Assembly: GCA_944390505.1 (NCBI GenBank)
Contig: CALXQF010000004.1
Coordinates: 1-25,690, forward strand
DNA: 25,690 nt
Origin: an uncultured Clostridia bacterium
GTDB lineage: Bacteria; Bacillota; Clostridia; TANB77; CAG-508
Direction of reading: 5' to 3'
Shown one piece after another: positions 9,101 to 18,554 of this stretch (positions within the stretch are counted from its first letter, which is position 1; each line of letters opens with the position of its first letter). Below the pieces are notes generated by a model. That model had not been told where the DNA came from, did no database searches, and saw only the letters and a list, made by a program, of their open reading frames with translations. Both the position numbers and the translations under genes were made by a program.

Positions 9101-12100
9101 AAATAATTGTCCAGGATAAATGTTCATATATTTTTGAGCACCTTTATTTCCACTAGTATCTGCTTGTCCATTAATAGCAATATCTAAATCAGCATAAACA
9201 TTACCTGTTGCATCTGAATATGTACCATTTTCATAGTTATTATTTGGATACATTGGTCCTTGTTCTATTAAAAGACTAAAGTAGTTATTATATGGATAAG
9301 TATCATAAGAATATGAGTTTTGTCCTTGGCTTGTATTTTCTTCTACACTTCTTTGTTTTGTAAATGAACTAATTTGACAATCTTCTATATATTGTAATTT
9401 TTTCCAATATTCTTCTACTTCTTCTTGATTTGTTGCAACTCTATTAACAATTTGCTGATAAATATAATTTCTCATCACATCATCAGTTGGATATTGATGT
9501 GCTGTATTGGCATATTGGCCTGTTATAGTATTTCCATTTAAGTCTAGATTATCAATATAATTTCTAATTGCTGTTGTGATTAATCCTGGCTGTGCTATTG
9601 CTCCTGTTGTACTAGAATGATCTAATACATAACCATTTTCTATTGTAAAATAGCTATCTACTAATTGATAATTTGCATCATATTCATATTCTCCATCACT
9701 ATTTAATGTAATACCTGCTAAATCATATTCTGAGAATGTTTCATTCATATCATATACTTCACCATCAATTGTTGCAGTAGGTAAAAATGTTAATTGCAAA
9801 TTATTAGATGATGGATAGTTATTAGGAGAAGAACCTATTGAACTAAATCTGTTATCAAAATCTTCTCTATTAATTTCATCTCCTGTTACATTTTGCTCAT
9901 TATTTCCATCTTTTTCTGTACCTTTAGAAGATTGTTGCCAAGACTGTGTTGCCCCATAATTGCTACTAGTACTAGATAACCTAGTAATGTCAGCATTTTG
10001 CATATACTCTGTCGGGATATATGTTTGTCCGTTATAAGTAAACTTCACATAATATCTTTTTCCAATATCTAGTCCCCTAAATTCATAATATCCATTTTCA
10101 TCTGTTAAGGTTGGATTTGTTCTTCTGGTATAATCTTCTTTGTTTTCTATTTCTTGCAACGTTGCTCCTTGTTTGATAATATTTCCATTTTCGTCTAGTA
10201 CATTTGGTCTTTCTTGTGCTAATGTTTTTAATGTTGCTAATTCATTTGTTTCTGCATCATATAGGCTTACTTCAATATTAGCTAAGTTAACGTCTGCACT
10301 TGTTTTAATATCATTCGCAATATTATCTTTACCTTCTAAAATGTCTAAAAATACAAATCCTCCTAATTTCATAGTTGTTGTGATATAGTCATTACCTCCA
10401 ATTGGAATAATCAATTCTTCTTCTACGATTTCTCTATTTTTGGTAAGAACAAATGTACTGTCTTGGTCAGCATTGGATTCACTAAATACTGGAGTTTTTG
10501 AACAATTACCATGATCAGAATAACCGCTGTCATCTTCATCTGCTGGTGGATGGTAATGGCTTCCATGACTTACTAATTGGTCTTCATAATAATATTTTCC
10601 ATTTCTAATACATAATGAAGCGGTTGTATGTACATATTGAAACTCTACTTTTAATTTTAAAGCTGCTGGTATAGAGTCATTACTATCAATTACACCATCT
10701 TGATTATAATCATATTTGGTGCTAACTTCAATGTAAAATTCTTCTCCTGGATGTGGATAGTGCTTTTGAGCATCATACCAGTCCATCATATTACCATCTG
10801 TATTATTTGTACCTGGTTCATAAATACTAAAGAATGTTTCTCCGCCAAAACCATCTTGTGGATAATCTACTTGATAAGTATTTGCTTGTCCTGTTGCTAC
10901 TCCATCTTCTTTGACAATATTGGTAATATTAATTCTATTATTGTTTTCATCTAATAAATACATATCACTAATTCCGCCAAAACTATAGTTGTATTGTTCT
11001 GTGGTATAACTTCCATCAATATAGTTTAATTTAAATGGACCTATTTTAAATAATTCTTCTGTTTGGTCAACATAAATTTCAAGTCTTGTTCCTTGTTCAT
11101 TTTCTTTAGTTTGATAATCAATCATTGATTCTGGCTTCATACCTATTTCTTGACCGTTGCTTGTATCTACGATTTTTTCATAGAATGCTTTATATCTAGT
11201 TGCAATATCTAAAAGTCTTTTTCCTTCTGCTTTATACATTGAGTGTGTATTATAGGTATATTCGTTAAAATAAGATTGCCATATTGCTTGTCCTTTTTCA
11301 GGTGACCAACCTTTGTCATATGCTTGAGTCCATTTAGATTCCCATGATACAATAAACCCTATGTCATATAAGTTAGCATATTGTTTTCCAGTACTTTTGC
11401 TTACATAGTTACTACTACTTTCTGTATAATGGAGTTTCATACATTGCCAATGTGTTGCACTTCTTATACCATAATGTGCTACATCACTAGCACAACCACA
11501 ACTACTTGTTTCAGTTGGATCACTATTAACCCAGTTTTCTATTGTTTGTCTAGTAATAAATTGACCATTATAAAGACGAACTTTTGCATGAGTACCTGGT
11601 TGTACACAATAATGTTCATCTCTATTAGTAGTACGGAAATAAAATATATCCCTTACTCCATTAATTGGAAGAGCTAAATCTAGTGCTACTTCTCCAATTG
11701 CATCACATATTGCATAAGATTCTGCTAATCTTCTTCTTTCTTCTTCTTCTGCACTTTGATCTTGAACAATATCTTGTCCTCGAACAATTGTAATTTGTTT
11801 TGTATTACTTGTAATAGGTGAAATAGCTTTTGCTTCTATTGTTGCTTTATTGGATAAAACTATATTTTGTTCATTTTCCGATAGAATTTTACTTCTTGCA
11901 ATAATTTTAAGTGTAATAGTACTACCATTGTTTAGCTTTCCTATACTAATATTAACTTTCCCACTTTCTGTATATTTCCCTATATTTACACTGCTATCTT
12001 GATTTTCACATATTACTTCTACAATTGCAATATTAGAATCTATACTTTGTGTTAATTTTACATTTACTGCTGGTGCATTTCCCGTATTTCTAATTTCAAA

Positions 12101-13357
12101 TTCATAAACAAATAATTCTCCCTCTACCGCACTTAAAGTATCATTTGTTTCTAGCATATAAGGATCTTTTTGTACAATACTAATAATAGGGTGTCCTACA
12201 ATATAACTATTTTTTTCGGAACTTCCCGTCCAGTAGTTTTGTGGTATATGCCATTCATCATCGTCTAATCCTGGACATTCGTGTCTATGATTATATGTGT
12301 TTTCATAATATGAGTCTTCAAATTGCCATCTTGATGTCAAACTACCTGTTGCTTGTATTGAGAAATTACTACATCCTTGGTTAATTACATAATCAAATGT
12401 AACATATCCCCTTTCTTGTGCCGCTAATTGGTAAAGAATAATTTGAATATCATTATTTCCTAATTGATTGATAGTAATTTTTTCTTCACTGCTACTAGTA
12501 TAGGTTCCACTACTATCTTGATATCTTATATTTGAAACAGTAACACCTGTAGGTAAATCAATATTTACTGTTAAACTAGTATATTTTCTTACAATATCTA
12601 TTCCATCTAATTCATCACTAAATTCAATAGAAGATGAGATTGCGCTATTATTGTAAATAACAATTTCTCCTTGTAACTGATCTCCTTCATATACTACACC
12701 ATCTGGGTTTTCTTCTAAGTTATGATCTACATTTGTTATGTTGATTAAATTTGACATGTTATTTTGTAGTAATTTAAAACTATACACTTGTGATTCATAA
12801 TATTCTGTATTGTCTCCACTTACATAAATTTGTAATTTACTATTATCAATTGTAACACTAAATTCAACTGAGTAAGTAGTTAATGGATTAATACTAATAT
12901 TATTACCTTGTGTTTGTTGGAAATCATATACTTTTTTATATAAATCATCTTGTTCATTACCTGCATATGCTTGAATCTGAAGTCCTTGGATTGCATTTAC
13001 ACCACTTACATTTCTTACTTCTACTCTAAAAGTAACAGAATGTCCTGGGATAATCGGATAAGTACTGTCAGATGAAATAACTCTTGTTCCTTCTCTTACC
13101 GTTATAGTTACTTCTTTTCTTGGAAGTGGATTTTCAATGTCTCCCATACCTTCTTCATCACTATATTGTAAATCTTGGGATACTTTTTGACTAATTGCTA
13201 CATTAGACAACTGTTCAAGTTTCTGTTGATAATCATTATATTGGTTTGTTAATGATAACTGAATCCATTCTACATCAGTTGTATAATAAGTAATAATTCC
13301 AACAACCGCTAAAATAATTACAAGTAATAGTAAAATGATGACTTTTTTCTTTTTCAT
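6179..13357 (-). CDS. Giant double-membrane-anchored surface protein, 2392 aa, with thioester-like and SdrD_B domains
   Basis: The ATG at 13355-13357 follows AGGAGGGAG, 19 bases after the preceding gene. Residues 5-27 are a hydrophobic helix with no convincing cleavage site, so this may be an N-terminal anchor. Residues 400-530 look like a DUF11 module (YEFEIRNTGNAPAVNV). Next comes a thioester-like region with Cys584 in HYCVQPGT and Gln690 in GQAIW. This departs from the usual QxA[IL]W by lacking the x residue. A canonical EF-hand-type loop, D-x-N-x-D-G-x-I-D-x-x-D, spans residues 883-894. His/Cys clusters occur at 357-361 and 931-952. SdrD_B-like domains lie at about 993-1117 and 1761-1929, each with TDENGYY[EY]F. 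The C-terminus has LPPFG at 2355-2359, a helix at about 2363-2385, and a short basic tail, which resembles a sortase signal whose catalytic-site Thr is Phe. Asn, Tyr and Asp are abundant. Likely an adhesin or structural surface protein; the function is inferred only from architecture. Confidence 0.9.
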   Translation of the reverse strand: MKKKKVIILLLLVIILAVVGIITYYTTDVEWIQLSLTNQYNDYQQKLEQLSNVAISQKVSQDLQYSDEEGMGDIENPLPRKEVTITVREGTRVISSDSTYPIIPGHSVTFRVEVRNVSGVNAIQGLQIQAYAGNEQDDLYKKVYDFQQTQGNNISINPLTTYSVEFSVTIDNSKLQIYVSGDNTEYYESQVYSFKLLQNNMSNLINITNVDHNLEENPDGVVYEGDQLQGEIVIYNNSAISSSIEFSDELDGIDIVRKYTSLTVNIDLPTGVTVSNIRYQDSSGTYTSSSEEKITINQLGNNDIQIILYQLAAQERGYVTFDYVINQGCSNFSIQATGSLTSRWQFEDSYYENTYNHRHECPGLDDDEWHIPQNYWTGSSEKNSYIVGHPIISIVQKDPYMLETNDTLSAVEGELFVYEFEIRNTGNAPAVNVKLTQSIDSNIAIVEVICENQDSSVNIGKYTESGKVNISIGKLNNGSTITLKIIARSKILSENEQNIVLSNKATIEAKAISPITSNTKQITIVRGQDIVQDQSAEEEERRRLAESYAICDAIGEVALDLALPINGVRDIFYFRTTNRDEHYCVQPGTHAKVRLYNGQFITRQTIENWVNSDPTETSSCGCASDVAHYGIRSATHWQCMKLHYTESSSNYVSKSTGKQYANLYDIGFIVSWESKWTQAYDKGWSPEKGQAIWQSYFNEYTYNTHSMYKAEGKRLLDIATRYKAFYEKIVDTSNGQEIGMKPESMIDYQTKENEQGTRLEIYVDQTEELFKIGPFKLNYIDGSYTTEQYNYSFGGISDMYLLDENNNRINITNIVKEDGVATGQANTYQVDYPQDGFGGETFFSIYEPGTNNTDGNMMDWYDAQKHYPHPGEEFYIEVSTKYDYNQDGVIDSNDSIPAALKLKVEFQYVHTTASLCIRNGKYYYEDQLVSHGSHYHPPADEDDSGYSDHGNCSKTPVFSESNADQDSTFVLTKNREIVEEELIIPIGGNDYITTTMKLGGFVFLDILEGKDNIANDIKTSADVNLANIEVSLYDAETNELATLKTLAQERPNVLDENGNIIKQGATLQEIENKEDYTRRTNPTLTDENGYYEFRGLDIGKRYYVKFTYNGQTYIPTEYMQNADITRLSSTSSNYGATQSWQQSSKGTEKDGNNEQNVTGDEINREDFDNRFSSIGSSPNNYPSSNNLQLTFLPTATIDGEVYDMNETFSEYDLAGITLNSDGEYEYDANYQLVDSYFTIENGYVLDHSSTTGAIAQPGLITTAIRNYIDNLDLNGNTITGQYANTAHQYPTDDVMRNYIYQQIVNRVATNQEEVEEYWKKLQYIEDCQISSFTKQRSVEENTSQGQNSYSYDTYPYNNYFSLLIEQGPMYPNNNYENGTYSDATGNVYADLDIAINGQADTSGNKGAQKYMNIYPGQLFINQGLLERAVYDVALNKDVYKATVKVNGRTEIYGYNEREILTDDEKNELKRLEEQYGRDSDEYLNYQLELENRFWEIQERIINGSYDSYYGTTYSRELYESDYEYDGSDQLEAFITYKISIRNQSQGILAQIDEVVDYYDSSYEFMENMSWVMYDDDTTDTDRDSIRVTEQDFYDIMVEEDKNTTGNAKYLDVRASTGIYENNTKFNGEFGNEHYDTVYINGLDNHKIVAGETAYIYLTFKIRGEGSGLILGTQASSTSPGKQNIAEINGYSTFYADGTTLPNGITKDSNDVAGLVDKDSNPGNFTVEDLNNRDNSRYEQNFEDDADRARGITVTVEQDLIREISGTVWEDKRDYQPTDTDAFVGNGIREDDEVTISGIRVELHEVIDGVTQSDITRVWDGATWIDAATVTDENGYYYFSGYIPGDYIVRFIYGGDDSYTYNGQTYECNTFYNGQDYKSTSYQQDHVNDNAIDQNGRTDVSGDDYAGYVGYTNYNSQNDTATFGYSINRSDEYQANLSDAKDIWESSYDFLSDHDRESINNYSSDSYSGVTYELANTLNQNTTTNINTQMVAETGVIRMEFEYNRQSSEGNNSYDNNGYRGDNNRNPMDYIGNNNTNENYYIENVDFGLEERPKAGLELNKKINNIRVILSNQNILFDANEAANNLVWEPRVSYDINDFKEYTDIDNQGNRNGAENVYSDYAGYEELNTNNDQDERRQDYDDFRTAVLDRVNSVVTRENGILQITMDEELMHGATIEITYDMTVTNIGEEDYNETQFYYIGEVANPDTIVKTSADVVMDYVSNNLQYRTQTNKEEWGWSTITREEIGSNGYVNEEVTGVLPEYNTIIRTEALGEDLYPLTSNPKGNTQDAIQLILTQTITPQNSQDDMSYDNIAEIVQISNDVGRRMAYSVQGNQNPTTLEPTEPDSSKAERVVILPPFGEQYLYLGLGIFIAIIIGVAAIVIRKVVLNKNRF

Positions 13358-13376
13358 ATTCTCCCTCCTTTTTTCT

Positions 13377-16300
13377 TTATTTTTTGATAACTCGTTTTTT
13401 AATAATAATAATTCCAGTAATAAGCAGTAAAATGATTCCTAAAATAAGACTTGTATATAATATAATCGTACCTGTTACTGTTCCAAGAACAATTTCTGCT
13501 GTAGAAAAATCATCTTCTGTTGTTACCTCATTTGCTACTTCTGAGTCGAAATCTACTAAACCTTGTTCATTATAAGCTTCATAAATTTCTGCTTGGTTAG
13601 TAATAATTCTTCCTAAGTTCGTATCTGTAATATTAAAGGTTAATACTAATGTTACTTCTTTGCTTTCACCTGGTTGAATCACTTCATTTGCTAAACTGCT
13701 GTTATATACATTTCTATTATTACTAGAAATGTACCAATCTTGATTAATCTCTGTATTAAATCCTGCATCTGTTGGGAGATAATCTACAATTCTTCTTGCA
13801 TAACCTGGAACTTGTCCTTCATTTGTTACTCTTATTTTGTATTCAACAATAATATTGCTTTTATTAACATTTTGTGCTAGAATTTCAACTTTTTCTAATT
13901 GAGATTCTCCATTAAAATAATTACTTGTTCCTATTGTAGGAGTTGTAAGCGTTATTTTACTAATATATTTATCTAATCTTAAATCAAATTTTTCTGCTAC
14001 ATATAATCCTATATCAATATCTCTACTATTAGAATTTTGCAAATTAATTGTGTCTGTAACTCCTGCATATCTTTGTTCTCCATCTAAAATAATTCTCATA
14101 TTCACTGCATCTGAATTATAGCTTTCTCCAACACCTTCTGCTTTGTAGCTTGTAACACTGTATTGACTTGCGTCATATAAGAATATTACTAAATATTCTC
14201 CTCTTTCTAAGTTATTAAACTCATACTGTCCTTGTTGATTGGTTGTTACTATTTTTGGTTCATTCGTGTCTACATCTGTTACAATATTATTATTAGAGCG
14301 ATAAACTAATAAAACTTGTATTCCTGATAGTCTTTCTTCATCTTCTTCTTTTGTTCCATTTTGATTACTATCTAACCATGCTGTTCCTGTAATTTTATAT
14401 CTATTATTATTTTCCCCTGTATCTCCCCCTGTAATTGGACTTTTATGAGCATTTTCGTCATATTCCACATATTGTGTAACAGAGTTTAGTTCTATTGCTT
14501 CTACTTGGTCAGAATAGATTACTGCTCTATTAATAATTTGTTTTCCGTCTTCTTCTCTTGAATTTAAAGATGCTTTTACTTGTATTTTTATATTTATCTT
14601 ACTACTATAAAAAATACGAGGTATTGTAATTATTAGCTTGTTTCCATTTTGTGTCACTTCTTCTATTTGTCCATAAGAATTATTGTTTGGATTTTCAATT
14701 TCTACTTCTACATCTACCATGCTTACTCCATCTGGAAGGGTATCTTCTAATACAAAATTACTATGATTTCCTCTTTCTGAAGCTTGAATATCAAATTCAT
14801 AATAAAATGTTTCTGTTTCTTTTACATAGACCTTATCTGGTAACTTTTGACTTCCTGTTAATTCAGGTTTATCGATATAAATATACTGCTCATTAGAGTA
14901 AATTCCTTGCATTGCATTTTCCGCTACATCTTCTACCTGTACTGTTACTTTTGTAGAAAAATTGGTTTCATTATCATTCGTCATTTGAAATCTTACAATT
15001 AAGTTTTTTGTATTTCCTGAAAAAGACCCCTGAGCAATAATTTGATTTTCTTGTATTGTAATTCCTGTATCTGGTGTTCCCTCATTCCAATATGCTTCTA
15101 GCACATTAACATTTTCAGGTAATGGTACTGTAACAGTAACATTACATGGGCCTTCATTATTATCTAATTTTATTTCATAAGTAATAATATCTGTTGAAGA
15201 ATATAGGTCTGTTTCTTGTGTATTTGTTTTATTTACTACTGAAAATTGTGCAGGTAATATTTTTAAAGAAATCTCATCAGATTTAATTGACCCTTGTACA
15301 TTATCTGCTGTTAATGATACTTGAGTTTGTGTAATGTTTCCTAAAATACTTTGATTTTTTACATCTGCTGCTAATAAATAATAAGAGATTTGTTCTGTTG
15401 CACCTGGTTCTAGTGTTCCTATTTCAAAGTATCTAGAAGCTGTAATATATGTTCCTGTGTCCTCATTATATTGTACAACACTAGTATTGTCTGGAATATC
15501 AATCACAAGCTGTGCATTAGTAGCTGCCATTTCACCTATATTTTCCACTTCTACCCAAAATCTAGCAGCACCTTTTGTTGGTAATAATCCAACATCTGTT
15601 GATTCGGTTGTATCTTTTGGCATATTAGAGTTGACTGTAATTCTTACTTCTGGTCCTGCACCAGTAGATAAACCTATTATTCCTGCCACTTCTGTTTCTC
15701 CAATTGTTCCTTCTTCTGTTTGTGCATCATAATAAACTTTATAAGTGGTATAACTACTTTTGTTATAACTCAAATTTTCTGGTAAAGTAACAGAATAATC
15801 AAATGTAAATTGTGTACTTGCTGTTATCTCTGCCGAAAATACAATTAAATAGCTTTTTACTGCTGAGAAATCTTCTGGGCTTTCTGTCCATCCGTTATCC
15901 TGATTAATTAGGTCTTTTGTAGCTTCTTCATTTGTACTATAATAGATTTTAAATTGGTTGCTTGCTATTCCATTTACTGTAATACCGCTTGACATAGGCA
16001 TACTAAAGTTACTACCTAATTCTGTTGTTTTATCTATTTCTTTGTTTCCTGCAAAAGGAATTCTTCCTAAGATAATCACATTTTCAATTGAATTAGAATA
16101 ATTATTGGTCACAATTCCTTGTATATTAACTGTTTTCTCTGGAGTATAAATTTCTACATTGCCCTCTTTTTTCTCTTCAGTAAAATTGATTAGTTCAGAA
16201 TCTTCTTCATCATAACCAGTGATGCCACTTGCTGCTGCCACTCCTAAAGGAGCTACTAAATTAATATTTGTGCTTGCTACTCCAATTGCTTGCGTATTAG

Positions 16301-18488
16301 ATGATCTAACTTTTGGTTGATAGTTTTCCTCATAAAGATTGGTATTTTCATTGATATAATACATAACAATTTCTGCTATTTCAGAGGGAGTTAGTGGATC
16401 AAGCGTAATGTTGGTATTTAAAACAATATTAGCACCTTTTGCAATGACATTATTTTCTTCTTGATTATTGGTAATATAATATTTGGTTTGTGTTCCTTCT
16501 AATTGAATTTGTATAATTTGTTGACCATCTTGTTCTATTACTTTATATTCTTTTATTTGTAGTTCATCATCTAATAATAAATTAATATCTGTTATTTCTA
16601 CCTTACTGATTTGTTTTGGCATATATATTTCTATTGTTGGATTTTTATATAATGCATTTTCTATACTAGATGTATCTAACACAATTTGAATATTCACATC
16701 TTTATTTTCTACAATTGTTGATAAAGTTGTATTTTCTTGTCCAAAACTAATTTCGGCTTTTGTAACTGGTTCTGTTAAAGTAATTTCTTTTGTTAATTCT
16801 TCTGTCATTTCATTTGTTTTTGCTTGTACTTTTGTTACTACAGCACTTACTATTTCCATTTGTTCTTTTGTGTATGTTAACTCTGTTTGAAAAGCTTTTT
16901 TTACTGTAATTTCTAATTTTCCTGCTGTAATAGGAGAGGAGGTTTTAATCATTCCTTCTATTATTTGGTGACTAGAAATATCTAATACATAATTTCCATT
17001 ATTATCTTTTGGTGTATCTTTTGTAATACTTCCTATCACTTCACCATCTTTTTGACATACTTCTACTGTTCCTTCTTCTCCCAATATTTTATGAAAGATA
17101 TTTTCTGCTATTTTTACTTCTTTGATGATAATGTTATTTTGGGAAGAATACTCTTCTCCGTCTGATAACATGTTTTCACTTGGCATTTCATATTCAATCA
17201 CATTACTAATAGATGTATCATATATTTGTATATGATAACTTACTTCATACTCAGTTTGTTTTTTCTCTTCTATTTCTTCTCCAACTTTTTCTTTTTCTAT
17301 TTTTGCATAATTAGCATAAATATATCCTTTGGTAATTTGAGTAGGAGCTATTAGTTCAAAATCAGCTAAGTTTCCTTTTTCTTCTTCAATACTATTTTGA
17401 ATTTTACCTTCTAATTGTAAATTTGTTTCTTCTCCATTATAAACTTTCATATCTACTTTTACAGGTATTTCTATTAAAATAGCATTTGCATTTGTTTTGC
17501 CTTCTTCTTTTTCTTCTTCTGTTAATACGGTTTGCTTTGCTTGTTCTAATTGTTCTATTGCTATATTGTATATTTCTTCTCCTATATAAGTATAATTAAC
17601 TAAATATTCATCTACTCCCTCTTTCCATGCTATATTCCCTTGTTCATTTGGCGTATTCTGTACTTGAATTGTGATTTTAGAATTTTCTACATCATAAGTA
17701 TAATTATTTTCTCCAAATCCTAAACCATTTTCTTTTCCATTGGTAGCTTTCATAGAATTTGCAATTACACTTACTCTTTCCGGTTTTATTTGGTTCATTT
17801 CTGGTACATTTACTTCTATTTGTGTATTTTCAATTGGTAATTTATTTTCTTTTATTCCTGTATTAATTTTTGCTTGCACAAATACACCATATTCTTCTCC
17901 GATATGGTATGGTATGTATTTACTAATTTCACCTGTTACTTCTACTTCTGCATCTGTTCTCCAAATAACCCTATTTGTAATTTCTTTTTCTATTGTTCTT
18001 TCTTTTCCATTACCATCTATATAGCTACCTGTAAAATTAACTATTGAATCTTTTGCAAAAATATCTTGACTAACCATTTCTTGCTTAGAAAAGGAAATTG
18101 GAATTTCAAGCGTAATATTTTGATTATAATTAATTTGTTTTAAGTAAATTTTATTTTCTTCTATTTTTTGAACATATTCACTATTAATTTGGTCACCATT
18201 TATTTGATAATTGGTATTGCTAAATTCGACTATTCCACTTTTTAAATAGCCGTTTTCTTTTACTTGAAGATTAACGTAAATTTTAGCCTCTTCTTCTATG
18301 TTATATACCCTTTCATATGTATTTCCTTCAAGATAACTATTGAATTCTACATTTGCATGGTTCGTTTTACTATTTTGCCCTTGTAATTCTGTGCTTGCTG
18401 CAATTACCTGAGTTCCTAGAGTTAGCAAATGACTGGCTAACAAAACGGTAGTCATAAGGGTAGCTATCATCTTTTGCTTGATTTTCAT
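13377..18488 (-). CDS. Giant secreted DUF11/SdrD_B-type surface protein, 1703 aa, membrane-anchored
   Basis: The ATG at 18486-18488 has AGGAGG eight bases upstream. The signal peptide covers about residues 1-31, with likely cleavage after VIAA. The mature protein starts with the HANVEFNSYLEG block also seen in the 1724-residue paralogue and runs collinearly with it. It has a long beta-rich N-terminal half, several DUF11-like modules at about 960-1340, and an SdrD_B-like domain at about 1362-1495. That domain opens with a DSNQNGTKEEDE loop of calcium-binding type. A final domain begins EKFDLRLDKYISKITL. The protein ends in a transmembrane helix at about 1676-1698 and only a few basic residues (KKRVIKK), with no LPXTG. 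The gene is first in the upstream module, followed after 19 bases by the 2392-residue protein, and probably shares its transcript and compartment. The role is unknown beyond being a cell-surface protein. Confidence 0.9.
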   Translation of the reverse strand: MKIKQKMIATLMTTVLLASHLLTLGTQVIAASTELQGQNSKTNHANVEFNSYLEGNTYERVYNIEEEAKIYVNLQVKENGYLKSGIVEFSNTNYQINGDQINSEYVQKIEENKIYLKQINYNQNITLEIPISFSKQEMVSQDIFAKDSIVNFTGSYIDGNGKERTIEKEITNRVIWRTDAEVEVTGEISKYIPYHIGEEYGVFVQAKINTGIKENKLPIENTQIEVNVPEMNQIKPERVSVIANSMKATNGKENGLGFGENNYTYDVENSKITIQVQNTPNEQGNIAWKEGVDEYLVNYTYIGEEIYNIAIEQLEQAKQTVLTEEEKEEGKTNANAILIEIPVKVDMKVYNGEETNLQLEGKIQNSIEEEKGNLADFELIAPTQITKGYIYANYAKIEKEKVGEEIEEKKQTEYEVSYHIQIYDTSISNVIEYEMPSENMLSDGEEYSSQNNIIIKEVKIAENIFHKILGEEGTVEVCQKDGEVIGSITKDTPKDNNGNYVLDISSHQIIEGMIKTSSPITAGKLEITVKKAFQTELTYTKEQMEIVSAVVTKVQAKTNEMTEELTKEITLTEPVTKAEISFGQENTTLSTIVENKDVNIQIVLDTSSIENALYKNPTIEIYMPKQISKVEITDINLLLDDELQIKEYKVIEQDGQQIIQIQLEGTQTKYYITNNQEENNVIAKGANIVLNTNITLDPLTPSEIAEIVMYYINENTNLYEENYQPKVRSSNTQAIGVASTNINLVAPLGVAAASGITGYDEEDSELINFTEEKKEGNVEIYTPEKTVNIQGIVTNNYSNSIENVIILGRIPFAGNKEIDKTTELGSNFSMPMSSGITVNGIASNQFKIYYSTNEEATKDLINQDNGWTESPEDFSAVKSYLIVFSAEITASTQFTFDYSVTLPENLSYNKSSYTTYKVYYDAQTEEGTIGETEVAGIIGLSTGAGPEVRITVNSNMPKDTTESTDVGLLPTKGAARFWVEVENIGEMAATNAQLVIDIPDNTSVVQYNEDTGTYITASRYFEIGTLEPGATEQISYYLLAADVKNQSILGNITQTQVSLTADNVQGSIKSDEISLKILPAQFSVVNKTNTQETDLYSSTDIITYEIKLDNNEGPCNVTVTVPLPENVNVLEAYWNEGTPDTGITIQENQIIAQGSFSGNTKNLIVRFQMTNDNETNFSTKVTVQVEDVAENAMQGIYSNEQYIYIDKPELTGSQKLPDKVYVKETETFYYEFDIQASERGNHSNFVLEDTLPDGVSMVDVEVEIENPNNNSYGQIEEVTQNGNKLIITIPRIFYSSKINIKIQVKASLNSREEDGKQIINRAVIYSDQVEAIELNSVTQYVEYDENAHKSPITGGDTGENNNRYKITGTAWLDSNQNGTKEEDEERLSGIQVLLVYRSNNNIVTDVDTNEPKIVTTNQQGQYEFNNLERGEYLVIFLYDASQYSVTSYKAEGVGESYNSDAVNMRIILDGEQRYAGVTDTINLQNSNSRDIDIGLYVAEKFDLRLDKYISKITLTTPTIGTSNYFNGESQLEKVEILAQNVNKSNIIVEYKIRVTNEGQVPGYARRIVDYLPTDAGFNTEINQDWYISSNNRNVYNSSLANEVIQPGESKEVTLVLTFNITDTNLGRIITNQAEIYEAYNEQGLVDFDSEVANEVTTEDDFSTAEIVLGTVTGTIILYTSLILGIILLLITGIIIIKKRVIKK

Positions 18489-18526
18489 AGTAACCTCCTA
18501 ATAGATATAAATACTTTATAATATCA

Positions 18527-18554
18527 ATTTTAGCATTTTTAGGGATTTTTTCAA
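18527..18554 (-). promoter_or_regulatory. Candidate promoter for the 1703-aa / 2392-aa module
   Basis: On the minus strand TTGAAA (18549-18554) is followed by 16 bases and TAAAAT (18527-18532). Both boxes are imperfect and the area is so AT-rich that other -10 choices exist, such as TATAAA closer to the gene. In its favour, the bases around the -35 (CCATTGAAAAA with TGGAAAA just upstream) match those at the promoter of the paralogous gene. Confidence 0.45.

Noticed and set aside
673..18488. Polyketide, toxin or phage tail interpretation of the giant genes
   Set aside because: Signal peptides or anchors, DUF11/SdrD_B beta-sandwich repeats and C-terminal helices fit surface proteins; no catalytic, toxin or phage structural motifs are visible.
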